DNA of 64,000 bases from Collybiopsis luxurians FD-317 M1 (taxonomy: Eukaryota > Basidiomycota > Agaricomycetes > Agaricales > Omphalotaceae), in assembly GCA_000827265.1 (NCBI GenBank), contig KN834783.1, positions 45,187 through 109,186 on the forward strand, written 5' to 3'. Shown in pieces: positions 23,440 through 34,843 of this stretch. A program made the position numbers and the translations under genes. Under the pieces are notes generated by a model that had not been told where the DNA came from, did not search any database, and saw only the letters and a list, made by a program, of their open reading frames with translations. Each line of letters starts with the position of its first letter. The first letter of the stretch is position 1.

Positions 23440-24290
23440 GTGACAGGTATCGGTGTGTTTAATAAAAACTACCTGGGTTCAGTTAGGCAGGTGCATTAGA
23501 TGTAGTTTCGTAAAGACACAAGGCACTAACTAGGACTGTGAGTTTGTTTGGCCTATAAAGTAATCGGTGGGTGTAATTCGGTACTGGTAAACTGTAGACT
23601 GGTCAGTACTGGTATTCGGTGACAGTAACTTGACTTGGTGGACTTTCTTTAATGTATAACTTTTGGTAACTGGTAAATGTAAGCCTGAAACAACTGACCG
23701 CTCTGGGACTAGCTTGCTTAGACTGTATTAAACTTGATGGTGTAAAACGGTAGCTCAAACTACTAGCCTCTCGGTGGGTCTAGCTAGCTTAAACAGTATA
23801 ACTTGGGCTTGGACTTTGACTTTAGGACTTAAATCTAACCAACTAGTACAACTGGATTCACTGATACAGCTTGCATGAAGCTCTTAGAAAGTAAGTGTAA
23901 GGTAAACTTTATATTTGGTAGTAGGTAAAGAGTGGGGGGGACTAAAACTGATTAAGGCTAAAAATCCCCAAGTATTTATATTACAAAATTATATTACTTC
24001 CTATTTAAGCAATTTGACTCATAATGACTCCAATTGACTCTAGTTGACTCCACTTAAAATTTTCAAAAGCTTCATTAGCCTTTTATAGTATTCATGACTC
24101 ATTTTGAGTCAAGTTAATTCATTTAGAGTCATTCTGAATCATTGTAATATGACCTGAGCTCAATAAGTAAGCAGAATAATCTTAATTCTCCTACCTTATC
24201 TTATCAGAGAACTCTCTAGAGATTTTTACTCCCTGAAATATTTCTAATAATTATTTAATTATTTACCAGTAATTTCTTGAAACAGGAATG
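23440..24290. other. AT-rich spacer with phased TGACTC boxes
   Basis: No gene. The first half is rich in short GGTAACTGGTAAA-like words. At 24015, 24025, 24035 and 24045 four TGACTC hexamers stand exactly 10 bp apart; a fifth is at 24095 and inverted copies (GAGTCA) at 24106 and 24126. TGACTCA is the half-palindromic core of Gcn4/AP-1-type bZIP sites. They lie a few hundred bases upstream of the acyl-CoA oxidase remnant. Confidence 0.5.
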
Positions 24291-24299
24291 GCTCCTGAC

Positions 24300-26293
24300 A
24301 GCAGGCTTCCACCCAGCATTTATATAAACGGGCAAATGTGATTGCGTCCGTTTATGGTATGAGCATATTTCAATTCATATGCCATGATATATAATAGAAT
24401 CTTATATTTTAGGACTGTCGGCTCATGACATTCATACTACGTTACAAAAATTCTGGGACTTGCACCAAGATCCAATAACATGCATCGGTGGTGCTGCTAC
24501 CACCCTTCTAACTATTCAGTATAACTTGGTCATAGGAACTTTGACCAGGATTAATCCAGCTGGGCACCCGGACATTCATCAGCTCATAGAGGATCTGCTC
24601 AGTTTCAAACTTATGTTAGAGTATTGTTCACAAAATTCAGCAGCTTCCATATTAAATGAATATAGTGGTCAATTTTGTTTAACTGAACTCGATCATAGAC
24701 TGGATGCATTCAATCTCGAAACAAAAGCAACTCGGTTGCCCAATGGAAAGTTTGATCTTCATCACCACATCCTGGAGCTGCAAAGTATGAATTTCTAGAT
24801 CCTAAGCTAATTTAACTGCTCATTCAATACAGTTGATAATCGAGGTTTATGCCTCCTACTGTTCCCGTTCTAGGTGTTCCTTGCACCGCAATTGTGTTTG
24901 CAAGACTTTTTGTGGATGAAGAGGATCTGGGTCCCGCAATGTTTCTAGTTCCCCTCAATGATGGCCAGACCATGTATCTCGGTGTCACTGCAAAGTCAGT
25001 ATAATAGCTTGTTAATTGGTACATTAATTGGCTAACTTTCACTTCAAATGCCTATCGAAGGCTACTGCCTCCTCGAGGAGGTTCTTATTCTGTAAACCAT
25101 GCACTCACCACTTTCCATCATGTGAAGTTGCCTTCATCCTCTTTGCTCAGAATCCGTGACACCACTGGGCTACAAAAGGCACGCATTCCCACTTTATGGA
25201 TATGATTTGGCGCGTGGCAGTTGGTTCCTTGTGTTTGGGATCTATTACAATACCAGCTCTTCAAATTTCAGCCTTTATCGGAATTAAGTATGGCCAGAGA
25301 AGATCCGTTGAATCAAAGTCAAAGTCAGGCAGTTGTCGCTCTCCCCTACTTTCTATCTCTACCCATCAGAAGCCGGTTTTTACAGCATTAGCTCAGGCAT
25401 TTGTAATGAAGGCATTTGCAATTTGGGCTATATCCATATTTGCAGATGCCAGTATTGATCACCAAATTCGGCGTGGGATAGCTGCTTGCACTAAAGCAGT
25501 GATGGCACAACATGCTCAGTCAGCGCATTTGGCCATCTCTGATCATTGTTGTGCCCAGGGACTATTTGCTTACAACCAACTCTGTAACCAACATGTAAGT
25601 GCTCTAATTAATCTGAAAAAAGCTGAGACATAGTGACGCAAAACTTATCATAGAGTGAATATCGCGGTATAAGCATAGCGGAAGGAGATCTCTTAGGTAT
25701 TTTTGATTCAAGTTGGTTGAGAAAACTCACTTTCTTAGGTTCCTGTACTAGAGTTATCAATAAGTGCTTATCTCTTCCTGATATATTCACCCGAATTGGT
25801 TATTAATTTTGTTCCAGAAACAGTTGCCGATTTAGTGCGTGGAAGGTACAATCTTCCTGCTCCATACAATGGAGAGCATTTAGTATCAAAACATGACGAT
25901 GCAATCATCAACGAAGTACTTGAACTTCTCTCATCAACTGACAACCCTGTCGAAGCATTTTCCCGACACGTATTGCCCCGGTGCTTGCATGTCATTAAAA
26001 GTATTGGTCACAGAATGGCGTATGAAGCAGCTGTAGGAAGCAACGTACCCGCGTGCCTTGTGGACATGTACCTCTGTCATGTCATTGAGCTGGATATTGC
26101 ATGGTACGTGGAAATAGGGTTGGTCAGCCGGGCAAACTTGAGCCAATGGACCGAAGAAAATATTGTCGAGATAGGCAATAATATTCAGCTGTATACATAT
26201 CTCGTTTGTAATCTATCTTCGTTAAACCCCTGTGACAGGTTATTGCTGTGTTCTTGTTTCTATTTGATGTTTCTTTTTTTTTTGCTAAAATGA
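24300..26293 (+). pseudogene. Acyl-CoA oxidase, N-terminally truncated and frameshifted
   Basis: Peroxisomal acyl-CoA oxidase signatures run in order: FWDLHQDPITCIGGAA, LLTIQYNLV, FCLTELDHRLDAFNLET, HPGAAKFMPPTVPVLG, VFARLFVDEEDLGP, VPALQIS-type text (IPALQISAFIG), ALAQAFVMKAFA, VMAQHAQSAHLAISDHCCAQ, SEYRGISIAEGDLL and a C-terminal IGHRMAYEAAVGSNVPACL. These enzymes start beta-oxidation by oxidising fatty acyl-CoA to the enoyl-CoA with FAD and releasing H2O2. Several introns can be placed, for example after CAACAT (25593) and after GATCTCTTAG (25695). A one-base loss between FDLH and HPGAAK (near 24762) shifts the frame, and a second frame conflict lies near 25170-25195. The N-terminal domain ahead of about 24300 is not found. 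It is best called a pseudogene, although a sequencing error could explain one of the shifts. Confidence 0.75.
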
Positions 26294-26735
26294 TGTGATT
26301 GTTTTTTGTTATCCACAATTGGGGTCGTTGTTTTTCAGAAGTCTCAAGGCTTATTTGTCTGAGCCGTTTGTTACCCCCTGTAACTCCAGCGAAAGAATTT
26401 TGTGTTTGATTATGGTATTGCCGAGTGCCGGTTGCTCGCCGCCGACGACGCCGTGCAGCTCCAATTTTAAATACTAGTTTTACTATATATCCACAGACTG
26501 TCCCAACATTTTGAACCATAAGGCAGGCTGTAGGCAACCAAAGCAACAAGTTACAAAAGACAAGTTGTCTGAGTTCTAGCTAATGATGTGCTGGCTGTGG
26601 ACAAAGCAGTCTAGTGGTTGTTATACAGCATTCAAGCTTAAGTTCCATGTTCACAAATTTGTATCTTTGCGAGGAAGTAGATATCATTCATGCTTCAACT
26701 TTCCCAAAATTCACTGATGTTACTTGACTTTAATA

Positions 26736-26830
26736 CAAGTGCATGGAATGAAATGGAATGCCGAGTTTATCTCTCGACAATTTTGTGCCTGATCCAAGAA
26801 AGACAATTGGCCCACTATGCATGAAGTTCC
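26736..26830. repeat. Dispersed repeat copy
   Basis: Carries GTGCATGGAATGAAATGGAA, TGCCGAGTTT, GCCTGATCCAAGA and TTGGCCCACTATGC, as in the copies at 11681-12010 and 22691-22875. Confidence 0.6.
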
Positions 26831-26973
26831 ATATTTCCTAGTGCCTTGCTGGGTATTTAATGTTTATGACAAGTCATCATTCAAAATTTTCAATTTGTCT
26901 ATCAGGGTATTCCATGGTACCGACTAAGACTAATCGTTCAACGTTTCCTTTGGAAATTTTAACAATCAGCCAA

Positions 26974-27810
26974 TCAACTGGATTTTAGCTGTCTCAATGC
27001 ATCAATCACTTCAACGATGCTCTGCCTGTTCCATTCCCCCTCCCAGTTCCTCTCTTCTCGACGACCGCTGCTGCCTTCTCTTTGATCCTGCTCCTTTCGA
27101 CTGCACGAAGATACAGTGGTAGATCGACGTATCTTGAATGAGGAGGCGGAAGAAGAATTACCGGATTCCCTTGGTGAAGGTTCAGTTGATGGACGTTTAT
27201 TCGATTCGTCGTGTTTCCGTCGAAGCTTAGCTTGTTTCCGAGGGGTAGAAGAACCATCAGGATTTTCGTCAGTCGTGACAGGAGATGCGTGTGTGTTCGT
27301 ACTCTCCGGAGTCGCGAGGCCATGCCAGCTGGACGGAGGATGCTCTGTAGGACGAGGACACGGAGGTAATGATGACCGTGGATATGATTCGGATGGAACG
27401 TTGCTCCCAAGTACTCGGGTAAGTTTCGCCCAGCTGCGGATACGTCTAAGTCCAGGTTTAGGGTGTGTATCGGCGGTTGGAGATGGAGATGGAATCGGGG
27501 ATGGAAGATCTGAATGATCGATGGTGCGCCGTGAAGAGTCTGGCAGGAAAAGACTCAATACAGGAGCCCTCCGTGGGGTCGAGTCACCTCGCAAACGCGG
27601 GCGGCTTGTAGTCGCTGAAGAGTGGCAAATGAACCGTGTTCCTCTTCGAAAGCAGGTTCCTTACTCACCGACTTCGAAGTCATTCGGAGCACCCGCCTCG
27701 ATACGGGGAGTAGCACCGAGGACATCGCTCAACTTGCGAGCAGATCGAACTAGCCTTTTCCGTTCGCCAAGTGTTATTGCGGATGGGGAAGAAGAAAGGC
27801 TACAAGCCAT
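26974..27810 (-). CDS. Ser/Pro-rich basic protein, 260 aa
   Basis: Two exons, 27669-27810 and 26974-27614, with a GTGAGT...TTCAG intron, give 260 residues. The ATG at 27810 starts MACSLSSSPSAITLGERKRL followed by VRSARKLSDVLGATP, a conserved-looking helical start seen in Agaricomycete hypothetical proteins. The rest is low complexity: Ser, Pro, Arg and Thr rich, with SPIPSPSPT and many basic pairs, ending in a short helix (SIVEVIDALRQLKSS). The order of ordered N-terminal motif, disordered middle and C-terminal helix suggests a scaffold or regulatory protein, but no function can be assigned. Confidence 0.65.
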
Positions 27811-28498
27811 TTTGGAAGCCAGGATGTGTTTCGGAGGCCTGGCGTACTCTAGATACTTTATAAGAAAAGGCCCGATATAATGGGAATGTTCCTTGTTGTC
27901 GTGGTTGCAGTCATTCATCTAGTGGTCCCCTGAAGTTGTGAGGTAACTGGTCTCCTGTAATCAATGGTAGAAGCAGCTCAGTACCGGGGGTTTGAACTGG
28001 CAGAAGTTGGCGAAGGTCTGGAGTGGGTATAACGCATACGTAGGATTTCGCCCTAAAAATTTTTGCTGGTATAGAAATTGCTTTCTAAGTTATTCTTAAT
28101 CTCCAGTACGATCGACCAATAGACAGCCAACGCCAGTTGGCCGGATGATCGACGCCAGGAGAAGTACGTCAAGAAGATCAGGGGTAATGAAAAAACGGTG
28201 AAATGCTAAACGCTAAACGGCGTAGGTCGTAAAAAACGTCAACCACCAGAGACTGTGTTGTAGGGGCCTAACCGGGAATTACTGTAAACCCGGGATCTCG
28301 TCGAAAGAAGCCCCAACAACGAATCATACTCCTAGACCATCAGGCCACTGATTGAGTGGACAACGTCAGAAACTCGAGTGTAACGCCAACTAAAGTACAG
28401 GAAGTTGCGTCTATTACCTTTAAATATTTACATCTTAAGTCGGTACAAATAAATCTGTACAAAAAATCACATTATGCTGACAATCTGCAGAGCATAAC
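27811..28498. other. Intergenic
   Basis: Presumed promoter of the 260-aa gene on the minus strand, plus unassigned sequence. No further gene supported. Confidence 0.35.
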
Positions 28499-29298
28499 TA
28501 CTATGGTTAGGGATAGTTCGGGGACAGGGATAGTTCTAATTCTAAAAAATTGCCAAAATAAAGGGCTTCCGCTACTTGGATGGCCATGATATTTTTTTTA
28601 TAGCATGTTTGGATAGTAATGGTGATTTCTGTCTACTTACATTGGGAGATTTTGAAGGGGATACAGAGCTGTCGAGGGGATAATAGATTCCCGAAACTGT
28701 TTACTTTCATCAAACCACCAGGAACACTATAATAATAAATAGAAAAAACGGATTAAAGTGACTAGAGCCTGATTTTACATTTTAAAGAGTCTAAATCCAA
28801 AATTTCATAACAATCCATGGAGAACTGAACGAATGAGAAACAAAACGAAGTGAAAGATGTGTCGAGCGTGACATTGAGTTAGTGGGAGGACATGCCGTCG
28901 GCTCGGCATGGAATACAAGCACTGTCACCACCCAAGTTCTTACTACAGGCTCTATGTCTGTACTTGTTGAAGTAACCAGTCCTTTTCTTGCCCCTCAAAT
29001 TTTACTGAGACGTGCGCGAACTAACGAGCGCGAACAATTGCCGTCTAAGCCGTACCTGGCTGCAGTGCCGACTTGCGGCTTTTCCGTGACAACACTGTGA
29101 CTGATATGTGGAACTATCCCTAATCTCCTCGGCCGCTGCCCGTTGAGCTCAGTAAAATTGCTAAAAATCCCAGAAATTCACTATAGGGGTTTTCAGCCCA
29201 TAGGAATTCAGCTGTGTACTCAGAAAAATAATATTCAAAGAAATCATGAAATTATTCGCGTTTTGATGAAAATAGAACTATCCCTAACAACCATAGTA
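28499..29298. mobile_element. MITE-like element, TA target, 0.8 kb
   Basis: The left end TACTATGGTTAGGGATAGTT (28499) matches the reverse complement of the right end (TACTATGGTTGTTAGGGATAGTT, ending 29298) with a 3-base indel. Each side holds a second inner copy of AGGGATAGTT (28527 left; AACTATCCCT near 29112 right). If the flanking TA is the duplicated target, this fits Tc1/mariner-like elements. No transposase is visible. It ends three bases before the stop codon of the BTB gene. Confidence 0.6.
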
Positions 29299-29301
29299 AG
29301 G

Positions 29302-30367
29302 CTAATTCAAACCCACACGCTCCAAGTTAAACTTTGGTATCTCCGCGGCCTTCTCTGCAACGTCCTTTACCCAGCTGACAACAGCCTTCACACAACAATC
29401 CTTAACCTCCCCCAAACCCGCTTCTTCAAGCTCTGGAAGGGCCGACTCTACGCTGGAAGGATTTAGTAAAACGCTTGGATCTCCCATCCACGTCACGATG
29501 ACCATTCTTACGAGAACTTCGTAGACTTTGCAAGCGTGGGTGGGAGGAGTTAGGGACGCGTTTCGAGCGAGGTCGATGTATTGCTGTCTCCAAAGACACT
29601 GGAAGGAGATAGTGAGGGTTTGGGTGAACGATTCCGAGTCAGTTTGAGATTGCTGTTTTGGAGAAACAAACTGAACGAATGTCAACGTACCCATTGCATA
29701 AACATACGTGGATTAGACGCCAAAAGCTCGGACATTTGTTCCATTTGTTCACCCAACAATTTAGGAAGTACCAGTTCGGCCAAAGACACTACTCGGTGCG
29801 CAGATGCAAATTTCAAGATTTCTTCCGGATGCTCATCGACGAAATCTCTGAAAATTGAAATGACCACGAGTGAACATTGAACAACCATCAGTCCTCCCAA
29901 CGAAAATCAACACAAAGAACAAGGTAAGTACCTACATACCTCGATTTCAACTGACACACAGCGATAGCACAATACACCTCATACTTCTCCGCCGCCTCTG
30001 CCACCTTCAACACCACCTCATAGTCATCCATCCCGGGCCCCCGATCAAACGTAGGGAGCCGACGGGGATACACAAATTGGAACAGAATCTCCAAAACATC
30101 GGAGGGTTCGGATAGATGTACGACTTGCCCATCGGTAGGAGTGTCAGCTGGGGGAAATCCCCCGGTGGCGAATTCCAGGTGTCGTTTGTGTAGGTGAAAT
30201 TGGACGTTGTCGGAGGATTGGATGAGGACGTCTGCGTCGGCGGCTTGGACTGGAAGGAGAAGCGTGTATCATTGTGTGAGATTAAGTGCTTATAGGACAG
30301 GTAAAGGAAAAGACTTGCATAGTTGGCTCGTGCTAACAACTGCGCTGTCTTTCGGAGCTGTGGTCAT
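29302..30367 (-). CDS. BTB/POZ domain protein, 270 aa
   Basis: Exons 30319-30367, 29940-30249, 29691-29847 and 29302-29598 close in phase. The BTB fold occupies roughly residues 20-115: DADVLIQSSDNVQFHLHKRH, GGFPPADTPTDG, LSEPSDVLEILFQFVYP and VAEAAEKYEVY. These Agaricomycete BTB proteins are presumed protein-interaction or ubiquitin-ligase adaptors; the family is greatly expanded in mushrooms and poorly characterised. The C-terminal half (LWRQQYIDLA..., CCVKAVVSWVKDVAEKAAEI) is helical. Intron 1 appears to use a GC donor (GCAAGT) with a normal CAG acceptor, giving an N-terminus MTTAPKDSAVVSTSQLF. An alternative acceptor for exon 4 (CAAAACAG, near 29637) would add residues. Confidence 0.8.
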
Positions 30368-31017
30368 TGGGGGGGTTCAATTACCTTTCGAGATTCAGAT
30401 GGGAGTGGTATGGAGAGAAGGAACAACGACAGCTAACAGAAGGGGGAATGAAGAAAGGTTATGTTGTACCGTCCGCATGGAATGAAAACAATATGTACAG
30501 GTTGTGTACAGGTTTGCTGGCGAGCTATATGTTCATGATCAGTCCGACCATATGCAAGCTAGTGAAGCATCTTCGGATTTTAGTCGTTTCCTATAAGCAT
30601 AGGCTCAGGAACATGATGATCACTAAACTGATGTATGTGTAGAGTATATATAGAGTACTCGTATATATGGAGATTGGGCCTCGAGCCAAGCAAGCAAGTA
30701 AAAAGAATTCGTATTTAAAAAAACGAACGTCAGTACTGTATCGCGAAACGTCGATAGCAAGTAAAAAAATATGTAACATGAATAACGATATCTGTCCGTG
30801 ATTTTTTCCCCAATCTCAACGTCAATGTCGTCGTTCAAGCAAACTATACCAAAGGTGCCTGGATCGAGGTCTATTTTAGGCCACCTCGCCTCCATCTATC
30901 TGTCCATCTAGAACCTGGTCTGATTAATCAATGATTCGTCGATTCGAGCCTCGAACGTGGGATGTACGAGTAAAAGGGTGCGTGGAGGGGACCCTACGAA
31001 CTACGCGGGCAAGAGAC

Positions 31018-31859
31018 TCAGCTCATGATCCATTGCCTGACAGGTTTGGAAGCGCCAACGTCTGGATGCAATAGGACTGCTGATAGCCAGTATTCCAGCT
31101 GTCTCCGACGTTGGTCTAAGAATGCAGGTCGATAACGGGCAAATGGGGCTTTCGGCGGTAGGGGTGGGACGTATCTTTGTTGATGACGCTGGAACCGAGC
31201 TCAGTCGAGGTGGTTTGGATTCGAGATGAACGGAAGACTTACGGGTAGGGATCGTCTGAGGGCATCGTCCAACTGAATAAAGGCGTTGTAACGTTTGTGC
31301 GCATGTATGGTTGTGCCCTAAGAGGAACTCTGATAAGTTTCGGGGGACATATACATCGACCATAATAAACATACTTCTTTTGTCTTGACGACGCAGTCGT
31401 ACACTATAATAATTATATACTCAGCACGTTTACCTCAGGGTCAAAGAAAAAAAATCACTTACCAACATACGCCCCACCTCCAAGCTTATCCTTATCCCCA
31501 ACGCTCGTCCACCCACTAATATTCACATCCCTCGCAAACGCCAAACTCTCTCCGACATTATCCCCAAGCCAAATACTCGTACTTTCCGAACTAGAAAATA
31601 TCGAAGCTGGCCTTTCATACTCCACCGACGGTCTGGACCTCTGCAACGGCATCCTTCCCTCAAAACACATCTCATCATACAACCTAGCTTCCTCTTCAAT
31701 GTCAATCCCGTCATTCCGAATGATTTCCAGACGTTTTTTTGAATTGGCAAAGGGATGAGCGTAGGCGTCATGATGAAAATGGGGAGTGCCAGGTGTTTTA
31801 GGCATTGTGGGGGTGATTGGGGACGGACATGCGGATGACGGAGACGGTGGGGAGGACAT
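31018..31859 (-). CDS. PX-domain protein, YPT35-like
   Basis: Exons 31463-31859, 31375-31403, 31243-31317 and 31018-31188 close in phase and give 223 residues. The N-terminal 130 residues are a Ser/Pro-rich tail with an acidic patch. The PX domain follows: VYDCVVKTKEGTTIHAHKRY, NAFIQLDDAL, the polyproline signature LPPKAPFARY and FLDQRRRQLEYWLSAVLLHP. The Arg/Lys-Tyr pair in HKRY and the PPxK loop are the phosphoinositide-binding elements. PX proteins bind PtdIns3P on endosomes and vacuoles. Size, the C-terminal position of the PX domain and the short tail after it fit the yeast YPT35 type, a membrane-contact adaptor (family knowledge; the orthology is inference). Confidence 0.85.
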
Positions 31860-32016
31860 GACGATGGTGATGGAGAGAGGGAGAGAAGGGGTTTATTTTA
31901 ATTTTTGGGGCGGAATGGAGCACTTCCGGTCATCCGAGAGGGGTAATCAGTGATGAGTAAGCACGGTGATCCCGGTGCAGTACAGACGTCTACTACTAAT
32001 CCTACATTTTACCCAT

Positions 32017-33097
32017 TTACTTTGCCTTTAAAAACACTAACGAAGCTCCCACTCGAGAATACAAATTAGCAAGAAGCAAGCCCATGAAAATACCTAGCAA
32101 AAACCTCAAATCTGCAATCTGCAGCACTGCCGAAACCTTAGCTTTCCCCGACTCCGAAGGCGAAGGAGTATCAGCCTTGGCCTTCCAAGCTCCGTCTTTC
32201 TTCCGAGCTTTCCCTATAATAGCGCTGAAGGTACTGCGGGGAGCTTCATGTGCAACAGTTACAGCCGGAAGACCATCTATACTTTTCGCATTCACGTTCA
32301 TGAGATACGTTCGCAGACCTTTTTCCGACATAGACCCGTCGATTTCATCCTGAGAGGCAAGATCGCATCCTTCCAGTTTTTCAGCAATCTTGTAGTAAGT
32401 TGCGTAGCGGTGACCTCTGAATTCATAATACGGGACGGTGTATCCGCAGGACTGCAGCCGTACATACGCAGTACGTCAGTCACTTCATGCCAGCTTTGTG
32501 GTGGGAATGCGACCACTTACCGTTGACACTCGTTCGACATCGACGACTATTATCGACCTTGAACCTGGATGCCGGTCGCTTGGTGATAACAGCTCGTTAT
32601 ATCCTGGTGTACCATACTCGTACACGGTTCCTAGAAGTGAAACCTTATCAGTCATTAGGCGCCGCCGCTCTGATCCCAACTTCTGTACCTTTTCCATGCA
32701 GTCTCGCCATCCTCGGAGGACCCTCAAAAGCGCTGAAAAGAATCGTAATCCGTCCATTTTCTCGTACATGAGACATAGTCTCTGAACCTGCGGTTTTCGT
32801 ATACACAGACGTCAATTTCAGCGAACCCGACAAAGATGCATAACTCGATGCATGGATAATGATAATAATAACACGCACAAAGGAAGAGAGAAAAGAAAAA
32901 AGAAACTCACCACTACCAGCCATATCCTCATACCAAACCTTCTTCGAATCCACGATATGGAACGTCCCTTCCAGCCCTTTCGCAGATACGTTGACACGTC
33001 CTTCCGCACTTAGAGGAGCACTTGCGACCCAGAATACATGTTGCTTCTGGATCCAGCCTATCAGATATTCGGGTATCCCATCGTCGTAGACTTTCAT
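32017..33097 (-). CDS. Pyridoxamine 5'-phosphate oxidase-like flavoprotein
   Basis: Exons 32911-33097, 32689-32787, 32521-32630 and 32017-32451 close in phase and give 276 residues. The sequence follows the fungal PNPOx-like family (YLR456W/YPR172W type): IPEYLIGWIQKQHVFWVASA, PLSAEGRVNVSAKG, MSHVRENGRITILFSAFEGP, a GTVYEYGTPGY strand and SCGYTVPYYEFRGHR. Such proteins bind FMN in a split-barrel fold; the substrate in fungi is unknown. The C-terminus has a hydrophobic segment (LRFLLGIFMGLLLANLY) that could be a tail anchor, which is not part of the core fold. Confidence 0.85.
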
Positions 33098-33594
33098 GGT
33101 TGGTCAAAGAGGGAGAGAAAGAGATAATGGGACAGAAACAAGAAGCTGAAGAGTCTCGGAGCTATGACCGAATGGCGTAAAGATGAGTACCTATCAGATG
33201 ATGCTATCCCAGATTATTTGTTGGTATTCATCGAGGTATATAATCCCGCTCGCTTATCTGAATCGTTCTCCGCCGACTACGTACTATATCTGATAGAACA
33301 TATCCTTGATGACGGGCGACTGTCGGCCCAAAAATGATTGAAGCTCGTGACAGCTAGCGATACTTGATTCCACTCGAATGCCGCGCTCTAAGGGCTCCAA
33401 ACTCAAACTGAAAACTTGCTCGAATAACTATCCGGATAACACAGGACTTTGAAGAACCGAGCAACTTCTCGTCGCTGGATCGAAGCCGGAAGGCGACTCA
33501 CTCGCGAGACAGTAAGCACCGATCTGGAGCCGAGTTACATAATAGACAGCCGAAGTAAACGGCATGCTCTTAGCGACTGAGTCTATGTACGACT

Positions 33595-34500
33595 ATTCCT
33601 CTCCCGATTTCTGCAGAGAAATGCGTGCAATCGGTTCCTACTACTAGTATCGATTTTGAGTCTAAGTTTGAGTACAGCCATCTCTCCCGAATTGCTCTCC
33701 CGAATCTTACATTACCTCAAGTACGCTTCACGGGCTCGAAGAATTCAAAGAAGAATTACAATCATATTCAACCATGGCAAACGTTTAACCTCTGGGCAGT
33801 TGAATGCCCATACTATACATGAAATACTTTCAATGAGCAAAAAACGGACGTAGAAACTTGTTATGCGTGGCCATAACACAGACCCCTTCGCAATGGCAAG
33901 CTGTGACAATCAAACCATCACAGAGATCGCGACTTCCCGCTATTGCGACAGTCTGGATCAGCGTAAGTATGGTCTTTGTTTCGCAGAACCAACATCATGG
34001 ACCCACCTACAACCCACCTAGTTTCCAGCGGCCTGGTCATTGATTATATCTTCAACACGCTTATCCCAATAGAATATTGCCCATCCAAAGCTGCCTTCAA
34101 CAGCCTCCTTTTTGCAAGATTGGTCTTCGGAACCATCAGAATTAGCTGTGTTGACTATATCTTGAGCACTTGCAAACCACCGTGCACCATTACTCCAGGC
34201 TTCGTGGGCAGCAGCAAGGTGTTGATCGGATTGGTTATTCATGTTAAGTGTATGAATGATACTGCACGGCGAGCAAGTGTCAGTAACCCACACTTGCATT
34301 TTGCAAGTTAGCACTCACCAAGAGCTCTGCAGTGGGGACCTCTTGAAGTGGCTGGAACGATTTTCGAGGCATTTTATAACTGGGGCTTATCTTCTTCATT
34401 CACTACTTGAAATTAAGCCAAGCATTCCAAGAAAAATGCATCAAATCGTGGACCAGGCCGCGTAATAAATTAAACCTACTATCTTCCGCTTACCAGCAAC
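33595..34500. repeat. Segmental duplication unit 1
   Basis: This stretch is highly similar to 36165-37105, and its central part to 34745-35420. Shared blocks include GGGCTCGAAGAATT, the 54-bp block around 33919-33972, the repeat-family gene and its leader, and the TTATAACTGGGGCTTATCTT promoter-side block. The upstream continuation (GAACAGACATGCAGT) recurs at 42168. Confidence 0.75.
34018..34242 (-). CDS. W/AQDII repeat-family protein, copy 1 (74 aa)
   Basis: A 74-residue frame starting MNNQSDQHLAAA and ending EDIINDQAAGN. It carries two degenerate units of a motif: tryptophan, about five residues, then (A)QDI(I/V)N with A-S-D and an acidic SEDQ tail (WFASAQDIVNTANSDGSEDQ; YWDKRVEDIINDQ). It has no signal peptide or TM segment. 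A leader intron (GTGAGT...GTGCAG, 34263-34318) lies just upstream of the ATG and is conserved in copy 2. I do not recognise the family. Coding status is supported by in-frame length differences of whole codons between copies and by the shared start and end. Confidence 0.5.
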   Translation of the reverse strand: MNNQSDQHLAAAHEAWSNGARWFASAQDIVNTANSDGSEDQSCKKEAVEGSFGWAIFYWDKRVEDIINDQAAGN

Positions 34501-34843
34501 CGAAAAGTTAATACCGGTTACTCAGTTCTAGAAGGCTTGCGCACTGAGAGCTTATGGGATATGAACAGACATGCAGTCGGGGCCACCATATGATGAGTGT
34601 TTGTCAAAGGCGAAATCTTCGCGGGTCAAAAGTTGGATAGTTTTTTTTGTGCTTATTGATGAAAGAGCACAAAACAGACGTAGTAAAAACTTGTTATACA
34701 TGGTCACAACACGGACCCTTCATCATTACAATCTGTGGCACTCAAACCGTCACAGACACCGCGACTTCCCGCTATCGCAACGGTCTGGATCAGCGTGAGC
34801 ATGGGTTTTAAATTTGTCTTGAAGAACCAGAACACGGACCCAC

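Noticed and set aside
27116..27517. Plus-strand frame of 133 codons
   Set aside because: It is antisense to the two-exon Ser/Pro-rich gene, whose intron closes in phase.
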